Assembly (NCBI GenBank): GCA_002412765.1
Contig: DHVR01000043.1
Coordinates: 1-51,740 of the forward strand
Direction of reading: 5' to 3'
DNA from: Leptolinea sp. UBA5203
GTDB taxonomy: Bacteria > Chloroflexota > Anaerolineae > Anaerolineales > Anaerolineaceae
DNA length: 51,740 bases
In this document: positions 43,382-50,919 of the stretch, in pieces
How the letters are laid out: every line of letters begins with the position of its first letter
Position numbering within the stretch: the first letter of the stretch is position 1
Made by a program: the position numbers and the translations under genes
The notes under the pieces: model-generated
What the model saw: only the letters and a program-made list of their open reading frames with translations
Told to the model about the DNA's origin: nothing
The model's database searches: none

Positions 43382-44278
43382 TTACAGGCGCAAGCGCGGA
43401 TCCAAATAGTCCCGCAGCCAATCGCCAAAGAGGTTAATGCCCAACACCGTGATGGAGATTGCCAGGCCCGGTAAAAAGGCAATCCACCATTGTGTTCCTA
43501 AATAATCCCGACCATCCGCAAGCATCTGGCCCCAGGAGGGAATGGAAGGATCAATACCCAATCCCAAAAAGGATAAGCTGGCTTCCGATAAAATCGTATC
43601 CGCCATGGTAAATGAGGCTACTACAATAATAGGGGCAAAAGCATTCGGCAGAATATGATGGGTCAGAATGCGTTTTAAACTGATCCCACATGCCTGAGCA
43701 GCCGTGATATAGGTCTCTTCTTTTACCGAAAAAACCTGCCCACGAATAATGCGGGCATAGCGTACCCAGCCGCCAATCGCCAAGACCAAAATCAGCGTCG
43801 GCAGTCCGCCTTTAAACGCTGCCATCAAAAACAATGCCAGGAGAATATACGGAAACGAGAGTTGTACATTCATAAACCAGGAGATGAGTGAATCCACCCG
43901 TCCACCAAAATAGCCGGCCATTAATCCTAACACCACGCCCATACTTGCCCCTAAAACTACCGAGGCGATTCCGACAATCAGAGATATACGGCTGCCGTGA
44001 ATTATTCGGCTGGCAATATCCCTGCCCAGGGAATCGGTACCCAGAGGATATTCCGGGGAGCCCCCTTCCATAAACCACATTGGTTTTAAGCGTTCACGGG
44101 GAGCCATGAAGTTATACGGTTTAGGTGCCAGAAGATCGGCAAAAATTGCAGTAAATACAATCAATACGATAATTAAGAATCCTACCGTTCCCGAGCGGTG
44201 GCTAAATAATCGTTCAAAAAAATGCTTCAAAGGATGTTTTTGGGGAGCGAGGATCGGTTCAAGTTCCAATGTGCTCAT
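43382..44278 (-). CDS. Oligopeptide-type ABC permease (OppC-like)
   Basis: A 298-residue inner-membrane permease with six helices: TM1 at about 30-52, then an extracytoplasmic loop with PLGTDSLGRDIASRIIHGSRISLIVG, the typical OppC motif, and five further helices. The EAA motif that docks the ATPase is YITAAQACGISLKRILTHHILPN. Its ATG overlaps the OppB-like stop by four bases. Confidence 0.95.
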   Translation of the reverse strand: MSTLELEPILAPQKHPLKHFFERLFSHRSGTVGFLIIVLIVFTAIFADLLAPKPYNFMAPRERLKPMWFMEGGSPEYPLGTDSLGRDIASRIIHGSRISLIVGIASVVLGASMGVVLGLMAGYFGGRVDSLISWFMNVQLSFPYILLALFLMAAFKGGLPTLILVLAIGGWVRYARIIRGQVFSVKEETYITAAQACGISLKRILTHHILPNAFAPIIVVASFTMADTILSEASLSFLGLGIDPSIPSWGQMLADGRDYLGTQWWIAFLPGLAISITVLGINLFGDWLRDYLDPRLRL

Positions 44279-45192
44279 TTATATGAAATCCTTGGATCGA
44301 GAATGGTATATATTATGTCAACCAACAGGTTAACAAATACGAAAATGGCAGCAGAAAAAAGGACCACGCCTTGAACTAGGGGGAAATCACGCTGTAAGAC
44401 GGCGTTAATAACCAGGCGTCCAACACCAGGCCATGCGAATACGGTTTCAATCACCATCGCCCCGCCCAGCAAATCAGCAAAAATTAGTCCTATATAGGTA
44501 ACAACCGGAATGGCGGCATTGCGTAAGGCATGTTTCCAGACGACAACATTTTCAAAAAGGCCTTTCGCCCGCGCGGTGCGAATATATTCTTTACCAAGAA
44601 CTTCCAACATGCCGGATCGAATCAAACGGGTAAGGCGGCCTGTCAAGTAAAAGCCGAGCGTAACGGCTGGAAGCACCAAGTGCTTGGGAGTTTCCGAACC
44701 GGAGATCGGCAGCCACCGCAGAGTAACACTAAATACCAGTACCAGCATCAACCCCGTCCAGAAGGAAGGTGCAGCCTGACCCACCAGAGCAAATGAAGTC
44801 CCCAACATATCCCAGATACTATTCCTCTTCAAAGCCACAAAAATACCCAGTGGAAAGGAAAGCAGGAGACTGATAAATAAAGAGGCAAATGTAAGTTTGA
44901 GCGTATTGGGCAGTTTATCCATAATCAATTTGGTCACAGGTTGACTATGGCGGATTGATTTTCCTAAGTCCCCTCGCACTACCTGGCCCATATAATTAAT
45001 GAATTGGATCGGCACAGGTTTATCCAGACCGAACTCTTTGCGAAAATCCGCCAGTTGCTCAGCCGTCGCCCCATCCGAAAGCATTAGACGGGCAGGATCA
45101 CCCGTTGCTCGGGTAATAATAAACGTAATTGCCACTGCACCTAAAAGAACAAGAATCGATTGAAATAACCTTCGTATGATATAAGTCGTCAT
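44275..45192 (-). CDS. Oligopeptide-type ABC permease (OppB-like)
   Basis: A 305-residue permease with six helices. It has the OppB opening YIIRRLFQSILVLLGAVAITFIITRATGDPA, the periplasmic FGLDKPVPIQFINYMGQVVRGDLGKS stretch, and the EAA loop EYIRTARAKGLFENVVVWKHALRNA. It forms the pore with the OppC-like subunit. It is separated from the binding-protein gene by 111 bases holding a hairpin, which probably lowers permease expression relative to the binding protein. Confidence 0.95.
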   Translation of the reverse strand: MTTYIIRRLFQSILVLLGAVAITFIITRATGDPARLMLSDGATAEQLADFRKEFGLDKPVPIQFINYMGQVVRGDLGKSIRHSQPVTKLIMDKLPNTLKLTFASLFISLLLSFPLGIFVALKRNSIWDMLGTSFALVGQAAPSFWTGLMLVLVFSVTLRWLPISGSETPKHLVLPAVTLGFYLTGRLTRLIRSGMLEVLGKEYIRTARAKGLFENVVVWKHALRNAAIPVVTYIGLIFADLLGGAMVIETVFAWPGVGRLVINAVLQRDFPLVQGVVLFSAAIFVFVNLLVDIIYTILDPRISYK

Positions 45193-45257
45193 GAGTTCTC
45201 GGCCTGGCTTTCTTTATTTTGAATGAAAATGCTTTTCTGATCTAAGATTCAAATAAT

Positions 45258-45284
45258 CTGGGGAAGTTTTTTCAACTTCCCCAG
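45258..45284 (-). terminator. Intra-operon hairpin after the binding-protein gene
   Basis: An 11-bp perfect stem (CTGGGGAAGTT at 45258-45268 with AACTTCCCCAG at 45274-45284) and a 5-base loop lie 20 bases after the OppA-type stop. No T-run follows (GATTATTT), so it is likelier a 3' stabiliser or partial terminator. Confidence 0.75.
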
Positions 45285-45303
45285 AAAGAATAAACACACT
45301 CAA

Positions 45304-46914
45304 TTACTTGAGAACAGCTTGCCAGATATCAATATAGCCGTCATAGTAAGGAGCCAGTTCAAACCGGTTGCTCTGACCCTGGAATGCGGGCAGACGCCAC
45401 AGGTATAACCAGGGCATATCGGTCCAGAGAATATCCTGGGCCTGGTAGATCAATTCCATGCGTTTTGCTTCGTCAGTTTCCACTTTGATGGCGTCAACAA
45501 CGGCGTCATATTCGGCACTAACATAGTTGCCAGCATTGTCGATATCGGTGGAGTAGAAGGTGTTGAGCTCTTTGACGGGGAGTTGATAGGTGCCGAGACC
45601 GAGGTACATCAAACCAGGATGATCATGGGTTTCGAGCAGTTCCCAGAGATTATTCTCCTCGATGACTTCCAAGTTCACGGTCAGGCCAATATTTTCCAGA
45701 TCCTGAGCCAGCAATTGAGCAACTTCCTTGTCATTGCCGAACCCACCAGCAGTGGTCTGTAAAGTAAATTCGAACCCATCCGGATAACCGGCTTCGGCCA
45801 ATAAGGCTTTGGCTTTTTCTACATCATAGGTAAAGGGCTGGGTATCGGGGCTGCTGCTGGGAGGATTAACGATGGCCTGCAGCGGCTGGGTTGCACCACC
45901 CAAAAGGGTGTCGATGATGGTCTGGCGATCGATGGCATATTGCAATGCTTCACGAACTTTCGGGTTGGCAAAATATTCATTTTTGAACTGATAGGAAAGG
46001 TGCATTTTGCGCAGGCTCTGATAAGGAACCAGACGGGAATTTTCGGAATTGGCTTGTTCGGCCAGGTCGGCGGAAAGATTGGTGATCAGGTCGACATTAC
46101 CAGTAGTCAATTCATTCAAGCGCTGTGAAGCTTCAGGAATCACTTTTACCATGGCTTTTTGGATTGCAGGAGCGCCCTGGAAATAATCCGGATTGGCTTC
46201 AACGGTCAGATGATCGTCTTTTACCCATTCAACGAATTTGAAGGGGCCAGTGCCCACTGGTTTAATGGCGGCATCATCTTCACTTAAACTTGCATAGTAT
46301 CCAGGAGCAACAATAAAGGTACGGCCAAGATACCAGAGCAAATCATTGAATGGTTCTGAGGTGATGATTTGAATGGTGTAATCATCAATTTTCTTGACTT
46401 CCTGGAATGGGGTTTCGTAGAACAGGGCATTGAATTTCTTAAAATTCTCGCTCTGCATCCGTTCAAATGAGAAAATCACGGCGTCAGCATTGAAAGGTTC
46501 GCCATTATGGAAGGTGGCATTGTCGACCAATTTAAATTCCCAGGTATTGGGATCAACCCGGGTCCACTCTTTGGCCAATTCTGGCATCGGCGTACCATCT
46601 GCACCATTCATGACCAATACATCAAAGATCCAGAAACCAACGGAACGGGTGAACATGCCGTTGAATTTGTGGGGATCCAATGTTGCCACATCAGCAGGAC
46701 CAGCGACCACAATGGGTTTTTCCAATGTGTCTACAACAGGAGCTTCAACTGCGGGAGCTTCAGCAGCGGGGGCTTTAGTGGCAGCGGGGGCTTCGGCAGC
46801 AGGGGCCTCAGCGGCAGGGGCTTCAACTGCTGGGGCAGCAGCGGGGGCGCATGCACCCAGGATCATGCTTAACAACACGATCAAGCCAATCAATAAATTG
46901 AGATTTCTTTTCAT
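45304..46914 (-). CDS. Oligopeptide-type (family 5) solute-binding lipoprotein
   Basis: A 536-residue extracytoplasmic binding protein. The signal peptide ends in the lipobox LGAC (C22 lipid-bearing). A repetitive Ala/Pro/Glu linker follows (APAVEAPAAEAPAAEAP and on to about 55), as is frequent in Chloroflexota binding lipoproteins. The SBP_bac_5 domain (about 60-535) contains LDPHKFNG, TWEFKLVDNATFHNGEPFNADAVIFSFER and VREALQYAIDRQTIID. AGGAG lies six bases before ATG 46914; an in-frame start at 46962 would overlap the VOC gene's end. Ligand is not identifiable: peptides, nickel and sugars are all taken by this family. Confidence 0.93.
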   Translation of the reverse strand: MKRNLNLLIGLIVLLSMILGACAPAAAPAVEAPAAEAPAAEAPAATKAPAAEAPAVEAPVVDTLEKPIVVAGPADVATLDPHKFNGMFTRSVGFWIFDVLVMNGADGTPMPELAKEWTRVDPNTWEFKLVDNATFHNGEPFNADAVIFSFERMQSENFKKFNALFYETPFQEVKKIDDYTIQIITSEPFNDLLWYLGRTFIVAPGYYASLSEDDAAIKPVGTGPFKFVEWVKDDHLTVEANPDYFQGAPAIQKAMVKVIPEASQRLNELTTGNVDLITNLSADLAEQANSENSRLVPYQSLRKMHLSYQFKNEYFANPKVREALQYAIDRQTIIDTLLGGATQPLQAIVNPPSSSPDTQPFTYDVEKAKALLAEAGYPDGFEFTLQTTAGGFGNDKEVAQLLAQDLENIGLTVNLEVIEENNLWELLETHDHPGLMYLGLGTYQLPVKELNTFYSTDIDNAGNYVSAEYDAVVDAIKVETDEAKRMELIYQAQDILWTDMPWLYLWRLPAFQGQSNRFELAPYYDGYIDIWQAVLK

Positions 46915-46965
46915 TTGGTTCTCCTTGGTTTTCTCTTCTAATAATGGGTTGCAGGATTCCAATTC

Positions 46966-47352
46966 CTATAAAGCAGATTGGATTTCGATTGTATGACCTT
47001 CAGGATCATTAAATAAGAAGGCCCGAATTTTTAGTTCTTCACTATTCTTAATGGGGTGGTGAATATCAATACCTTTGTCCACGATATGGCTGTGCCAGGA
47101 TTCCACATCTGCTACACGGAAACATAAAATAATCGGTTTTGTTTCACTGGCTTTATGAAATCCCCGTGATCCATCCACCAATCCAACATACCCGCTGGCT
47201 GAGGTGCGGTAAATTTTGCACCAGCCCTGATCAATTTCAAGGTTAAAACCCATCACATTTTCATAAAAATCCATTGCTTTAGGCAGATCATTAAAATAGA
47301 TAAAGACAATACTTTTTTCAACGCTGAGGTTTCTAGCTGCCTCGTTTACCAT
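46966..47352 (-). CDS. VOC-superfamily (glyoxalase-like) protein in the opp operon
   Basis: A 128-residue vicinal-oxygen-chelate fold protein with the two beta-alpha-beta-beta-beta units of the family (FIYFNDLPKAMDFYENVMGF, then VADVESWHSHIVDKGIDI and a final FNDPEGHTIEIQ, where E in the last strand is a usual metal ligand). The first strand lacks the typical histidine, so metal binding is uncertain. It sits 27 bases after the ROK gene and 51 bases before the binding-protein gene, so it belongs to the operon; it may act on the imported compound or a by-product. Confidence 0.85.
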   Translation of the reverse strand: MVNEAARNLSVEKSIVFIYFNDLPKAMDFYENVMGFNLEIDQGWCKIYRTSASGYVGLVDGSRGFHKASETKPIILCFRVADVESWHSHIVDKGIDIHHPIKNSEELKIRAFLFNDPEGHTIEIQSAL

Positions 47353-47379
47353 GGGATTGTTCCTCCAATTCCTTTCTCG

Positions 47380-48567
47380 CTACCAGTTATGTAAAATACC
47401 TTTGTACCCTAACATCACTGCCCCTAATACGGTGGCTCGGGACCCCAGCGTAGACGAATGAATACAGGGAATCCGTGATGTTTTTTGACTGATATATGTC
47501 TTGATCAAAGGCAGGATCACTCTGGATTCTTCTGCCAGTCTTCCAGAAATAATAATCATCTCCAAATTCAATAAAGAGAAAATATTGGCAAACGCCACAG
47601 CCAGGGGAGGGACAATTGACTGGATAATTTCCAGCGCCCAGGGCTCCCCCTTTTCAGCGGCCAGGTAGACCTGTTTGCCATCTTGAATTTGCGCTTGTAT
47701 ATTGGGCTGATCAACCAATGCGTTCTTTGCCATTCGCAAAACATTTGGGGAAGAAACCAGGCGCTCAAATGCACCCTGACCTTCCTCTTCTTCCAAAACA
47801 GAATGAGAATCTAAGTCTTGATCAAAGATAAAATGATCGATCCTTCCATTATCAAAGGTCAGACTATGAAAAAGCTCACCGTTGATAACCAATCCACATA
47901 ACACGCGTGTTCCTAACGTAACACAGGCAATATTGGTCAGTCCTTGCCCGACCCCAAAGCCGTGCTCGCCCATGGTTGCCAGATTAATATCACTATCAAG
48001 GTAGGGGATAAGACCGGTATCCTGCTTTAATTGTTGGACAATTGGAAAATTATCCCAACCGGTTATCTTGGATTGCAAAACCACCCCGTTCGACGAATCC
48101 ACCACACCGCCCACGCCCAGACCAATTCCATAGATCTTGGAGGGTTCCACCACTGTCTCAGCCAAAAGTCTTTCGATGATGGAAAGCAGACGACGATAAT
48201 TTTCGGGACCATTTCCACGTTCAACAGGTTCAGTCAATTCAGTGAAAATTTCTCCCGTCAGATCCGCAACCATCCCGCGCATATTGGGCAATGCCACATC
48301 AATACCGATCACAAAGTGACACTTCCCATTGAATTCAAACAATTCCCCCGGCCTACCCCCGCCTCTTTCATGCTGGTTGCTGACTACACAGACCAAATCC
48401 TCACGCAGTAATTCTTCCACAACCCGATTGACTGTGGGGATACTGATTCCAGTAAGGCGTACAATTTTTGCCTTAGAAACGGGTCCTTCAGTACGGATGG
48501 TATTCACTACAACTGTGCGGTTGATGGTCCTAATTTTTTTTATATCAGCGCCAAGGGATTCGAGCAA
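47380..48567 (-). CDS. ROK-family transcriptional regulator
   Basis: A 395-residue repressor of the NagC/XylR type: winged helix (about 15-75: VSKAKIVRLTGISIPTVNRVVEELL) joined to a sugar-kinase-like ROK domain (GLGVGGVVD, LDSDINLATMGEHGFG, VTLGTRVLCGLVING, IIISGRLAEESRVI). The usual zinc-binding CxCGxxGCxE motif is missing; that region reads RIDHFIFDQDLDSH, so it is a variant. It heads the opp operon and probably represses it until a sugar or sugar-phosphate binds, hinting that the transporter may import a saccharide. I start at TTG 48567, six bases after GAGGAG; a longer frame from TTG 48588 covers that site. Confidence 0.9.
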   Translation of the reverse strand: MLESLGADIKKIRTINRTVVVNTIRTEGPVSKAKIVRLTGISIPTVNRVVEELLREDLVCVVSNQHERGGGRPGELFEFNGKCHFVIGIDVALPNMRGMVADLTGEIFTELTEPVERGNGPENYRRLLSIIERLLAETVVEPSKIYGIGLGVGGVVDSSNGVVLQSKITGWDNFPIVQQLKQDTGLIPYLDSDINLATMGEHGFGVGQGLTNIACVTLGTRVLCGLVINGELFHSLTFDNGRIDHFIFDQDLDSHSVLEEEEGQGAFERLVSSPNVLRMAKNALVDQPNIQAQIQDGKQVYLAAEKGEPWALEIIQSIVPPLAVAFANIFSLLNLEMIIISGRLAEESRVILPLIKTYISQKTSRIPCIHSSTLGSRATVLGAVMLGYKGILHNW

Positions 48568-48645
48568 GAGATTCTCCTCAAGGATCAAAACTAGGTAGAG
48601 CCGTTAAGAAATTCTTTTTATCATCTTGAGAAAAAGTATATTTTG

Positions 48646-48677
48646 ATTATAGGGTTCAAGTTGTCGAATGTCAACAA
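48646..48677 (-). promoter_or_regulatory. Consensus promoter and inverted repeat of the ROK-opp operon
   Basis: On the minus strand TTGACA (48674-48669) and TATAAT (48651-48646) are separated by exactly 17 bases: a perfect vegetative consensus. The -35 lies inside TTGTTGA-CAT-TCGACAA (48677-48661), a 7-3-7 inverted repeat with one mismatch, well placed for a repressor such as the ROK protein. Confidence 0.85.
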
Positions 48678-48760
48678 TTACTATTCCACTCTTTGGATTT
48701 TATTTAATCCAATCTTCTTGGGTATATTTTTAGGGGAAATGTAAATAGGAATATCGGTAA

Positions 48761-48787
48761 ATAAAAAAGCTCTCGCGAGGAGAGCTT
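48761..48787 (-). terminator. Terminator of the first VOC paralogue
   Basis: AAGCTCTC (48767-48774) pairs with GAGAGCTT (48780-48787), loop five bases. On the minus strand TTTTTTAT follows. It lies 23 bases after the VOC stop. Confidence 0.85.
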
Positions 48788-48810
48788 AATATAGTTTTTT
48801 CTACTATCAA

Positions 48811-49224
48811 CTATTTGTCAACCGGCCCAGTATAAACCACTTCAAAGAGAATTCGATCAGGTGATTCAAACATGACCTGATAGTAAGTTTGGCTCGAATC
48901 TTCAGCAAAATCAGGACGGTGGCGCGGGGTATCAAATAAACAATCCACACCATGAGCGCCCAAATAGGCGACCATTGAATCTACATCCGCTTGTGCAGAT
49001 ACAGCCAGAGCCAGATGATTCATCCCCGGATTGTCATAGTCATTTTTGCCAGTTTTAATACCTGGCATAAACCAGAGACTGGTTTTGTTTTTATCTCCTA
49101 CACCGACGACTGAATCGTCTTCATACAAAACAGACCAGCCTAAAACCTTAAAGATTTCTTTATAGAAAACAACATTCTTTGGATCGATGTTTAGTTGAAG
49201 ATGTCCCAACCATGATTTAATCAT
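48811..49224 (-). CDS. VOC-superfamily protein, paralogue A
   Basis: A 137-residue glyoxalase-fold protein. Putative metal ligands are H8 (LGHLQLNI), the histidine in GMNHLALAV, and the glutamate in LFEVVY near the end; such triads occur in bleomycin-resistance and glyoxalase proteins. The C-terminal half is nearly identical to that of the next gene's product. GGAGG lies four bases before the ATG, and it has its own consensus promoter and terminator, so it is a single-gene unit. Confidence 0.88.
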   Translation of the reverse strand: MIKSWLGHLQLNIDPKNVVFYKEIFKVLGWSVLYEDDSVVGVGDKNKTSLWFMPGIKTGKNDYDNPGMNHLALAVSAQADVDSMVAYLGAHGVDCLFDTPRHRPDFAEDSSQTYYQVMFESPDRILFEVVYTGPVDK

Positions 49225-49272
49225 ATTTCCTCCATCCTTTGGGAATTCATGTATTGAAATGATCTATAATTG

Positions 49273-49301
49273 ATAATAGAACTTTTGTTCTTTTTTGTCA
49301 A
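49273..49301 (-). promoter_or_regulatory. Promoter of VOC paralogue A
   Basis: On the minus strand TTGACA (49301-49296), 17 bases, TATTAT (49278-49273). The spacer holds the inverted repeat AGAACAAAAGTTCT, a possible operator. The AGAACAAAA part recurs at the same place in the next paralogue's promoter. Confidence 0.8.
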
Positions 49302-49415
49302 GTCACAGAATCGTGCGCTGCCAGCGCATGTGAGCAATCAAAGCCGATTTGACAATGTTGGGGTTTGGTGTTTATCGCATGAACCGAAAACGAAATTATT
49401 CCTTACCCTATTGAC

Positions 49416-49450
49416 AAGAAAAATGCAGCCCTTTCAATTGAGCTGCATTT
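49416..49450 (-). terminator. Terminator of VOC paralogue B
   Basis: AAATGCAGC (49421-49429) and GCTGCATTT (49442-49450) pair around 12 bases, followed on the minus strand by TTTCTT. It lies 26 bases after the stop of paralogue B. Confidence 0.8.
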
Positions 49451-49475
49451 ATTATTTTTGTTAATCAAAAGCTGA

Positions 49476-49889
49476 TTACTTTTCAAAAAGACCGGTGTAG
49501 ACCACCTCGAAAAGAATCCTATCCGGCGACTCAAACATCACCTGGTAGTAGGTGTAATCCGGACCATCGGCGAAATCAGGTCGATGACACGGTGTATTAT
49601 ATAAAGTGGGGATTCCTTTGTTACGCAACCACAATACAGTCTCATCCACATCTTTCTGGGAGAAAACTGCCAGGGCCAGATGGTTCATCCCGATCCCATC
49701 ATAATCATTTTCCTTATCCTTGATAAGGGGATCAAACCAAAGACTGAAACCGTTTTTATCTCCTACACTGACAGAAGCCTTATCTTCATACAAAACAGTC
49801 CATTCCAAAAACTTAAACAGGTTTTTATAAAATTCAACATTTTTTGCATCAATGAAAACCTGCATATGCCCCATGGCCGACTTTACCAT
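49476..49889 (-). CDS. VOC-superfamily protein, paralogue B
   Basis: A 137-residue protein, the same length as paralogue A and aligning with it over its whole length: GHMQVFIDAKNVEFYKNLF against GHLQLNIDPKNVVFYKEIF, MNHLALAV in both, and an almost unchanged C-terminus (YYQVMFESPDRILFEVVYTG). The candidate metal ligands H8, the MNHLA histidine and the late glutamate are all kept. The first half has diverged more than the end. GGAGGG four bases before the ATG at 49889 excludes the longer frame to 49937. Substrate unknown. Confidence 0.88.
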   Translation of the reverse strand: MVKSAMGHMQVFIDAKNVEFYKNLFKFLEWTVLYEDKASVSVGDKNGFSLWFDPLIKDKENDYDGIGMNHLALAVFSQKDVDETVLWLRNKGIPTLYNTPCHRPDFADGPDYTYYQVMFESPDRILFEVVYTGLFEK

Positions 49890-49936
49890 TTTTCCCTCCG
49901 CTAACCTGCCTGATTTTGGATTAAATTTCAAACTCA

Positions 49937-49965
49937 ATCATAAAATTTTTGTTCTAAGCTGTCAA
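49937..49965 (-). promoter_or_regulatory. Promoter of VOC paralogue B
   Basis: On the minus strand TTGACA (49965-49960), 17 bases, TATGAT (49942-49937). Its -35 contains the TGA stop codon of the upstream TfoX-N gene (49964-49962). AGAACAAAA sits in the spacer, as in paralogue A. Confidence 0.8.
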
Positions 49966-50309
49966 GTCTGACTGGATTTTGGAGCGGCTTTTTTCTTCTT
50001 GATGGGTAAAGGAATTTCCCGGGCAGTAATCGCAACCAGTTCGCTCAACCATTCCTGGTCATCCCATTTTTCACCGGAAATTAGAAAATATGATTTAGCC
50101 CCAGTGTAGGGTGGAACTTCTTCCACTTCTCCAATAAATGCCTTGCCTGCTTCTGTGGGCTTAATAAATAGCTGGTCATCACAGACCAGGGCAGGCATTT
50201 TTCCGTCACAATAGATGCCATATTCACCAAACATTTTACGTGCGGAAACGACACCTGCTTGAGAAATTTGATCCAATAAAAAATCAATAGTGCTCTGTTT
50301 TGTAGCCAT
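49962..50309 (-). CDS. TfoX/Sxy N-terminal-domain protein
   Basis: A 115-residue protein with the TfoX N-terminal domain: VVSARKMFGEYGIYCDGKMPALVCDDQLFIKP, then EVPPYTGAKSYFLISGEKWDD. It lacks the C-terminal domain of the Haemophilus competence regulator Sxy, as do most such stand-alone proteins, whose role is unknown. The tail is lysine-rich (IKKKKAAPK). GGAG lies about ten bases before the ATG. The last codon overlaps the next gene's promoter. Confidence 0.88.
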   Translation of the reverse strand: MATKQSTIDFLLDQISQAGVVSARKMFGEYGIYCDGKMPALVCDDQLFIKPTEAGKAFIGEVEEVPPYTGAKSYFLISGEKWDDQEWLSELVAITAREIPLPIKKKKAAPKSSQT

Positions 50310-50373
50310 GGACTTTCTTACTCCGTAAAGATCAGTTAATAAATAGCACTTGGAACCATCACCTAATTAGCCG

Positions 50374-50745
50374 TTATTTACGTAAAAGATGACGGATAGC
50401 CTGTTCCCGATTACGAAACAAAGTAAAATCCATTCCGCTATTCCGTGCCACAGTCTCAAAGAAATCATGCGAATGATCTTCCGGACTAACCACCGCTGCC
50501 ACCTTAGCTGTTACATCAATCACCGGCTCAGCTTTCATCTCTTCATAGGCAAATTGATAATGTCCAATAATCGTCCCATTATAAGTTGAATCCGTTAGAT
50601 CAACCAAAAAACGATCGATGCCCAGCTTTTTGCCTAATGCATGAGCTTCAAGATTCTGTTTCATCGCCTTTTCATTAGTCAATTCACCATGGGTCGTTAA
50701 AATAATATATTGCTGGCTTTCATCAACAGTAATCTCGTATGTCAT
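50374..50745 (-). CDS. STAS/SpoIIAA-like small protein
   Basis: A 123-residue cytoplasmic protein with alternating strands and helices: YEITVDESQQYIILTTHGELT, DRFLVDLTDSTYNGT, VTAKVAAVVSPEDHSHDFFETVARNSGMDFTLFRNREQAIRHLL. The pattern resembles STAS/SpoIIAA-like domains, which bind partner proteins or lipids, without the classic phospho-serine motif clearly present. It has its own promoter-like sequence at 50823-50794 and GAGG seven bases before the ATG. Assignment is by fold likeness only. Confidence 0.7.
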   Translation of the reverse strand: MTYEITVDESQQYIILTTHGELTNEKAMKQNLEAHALGKKLGIDRFLVDLTDSTYNGTIIGHYQFAYEEMKAEPVIDVTAKVAAVVSPEDHSHDFFETVARNSGMDFTLFRNREQAIRHLLRK

Positions 50746-50793
50746 ATTTATGCCTCGATTAATAACTGAGAAGTAAGTGTTGGATGTTTACCT

Positions 50794-50823
50794 ATTATGC
50801 CTTAAAAAAAGGAAAAAAATCAA
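50794..50823 (-). promoter_or_regulatory. Probable promoter of the STAS-like gene
   Basis: On the minus strand TTGATT (50823-50818), an 18-base T-rich spacer, and CATAAT (50799-50794), about 50 bases before the ATG. Confidence 0.55.
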
Positions 50824-50871
50824 TTACCAATCTGTATCAATCTCACATGCTGTCTAGGAAATTATGAACAT

Positions 50872-50901
50872 AAAAAGAGGCCGTTTTTCGACGGCCTCTT
50901 T
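50872..50901 (-). terminator. Terminator of the P-type ATPase gene
   Basis: AAAGAGGCCGT (50874-50884) and ACGGCCTCTTT (50891-50901) form a perfect 11-bp stem with a 6-base loop; TTTTTATG follows on the minus strand. It lies 18 bases after the ATPase stop. Confidence 0.9.
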
Positions 50902-50919
50902 ATCGATAATAAATTTCTA

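Noticed and set aside
46660..46860. Possible short tandem DNA repeat
   Set aside because: The repeats encode the EAPAAEAP linker of the lipoprotein and are explained by it.
46430..46996. 188-codon frame opposite the OppA-type gene, rich in Ala-Gly-Ser
   Set aside because: It is the antisense shadow of the Ala/Pro/Glu linker repeats.
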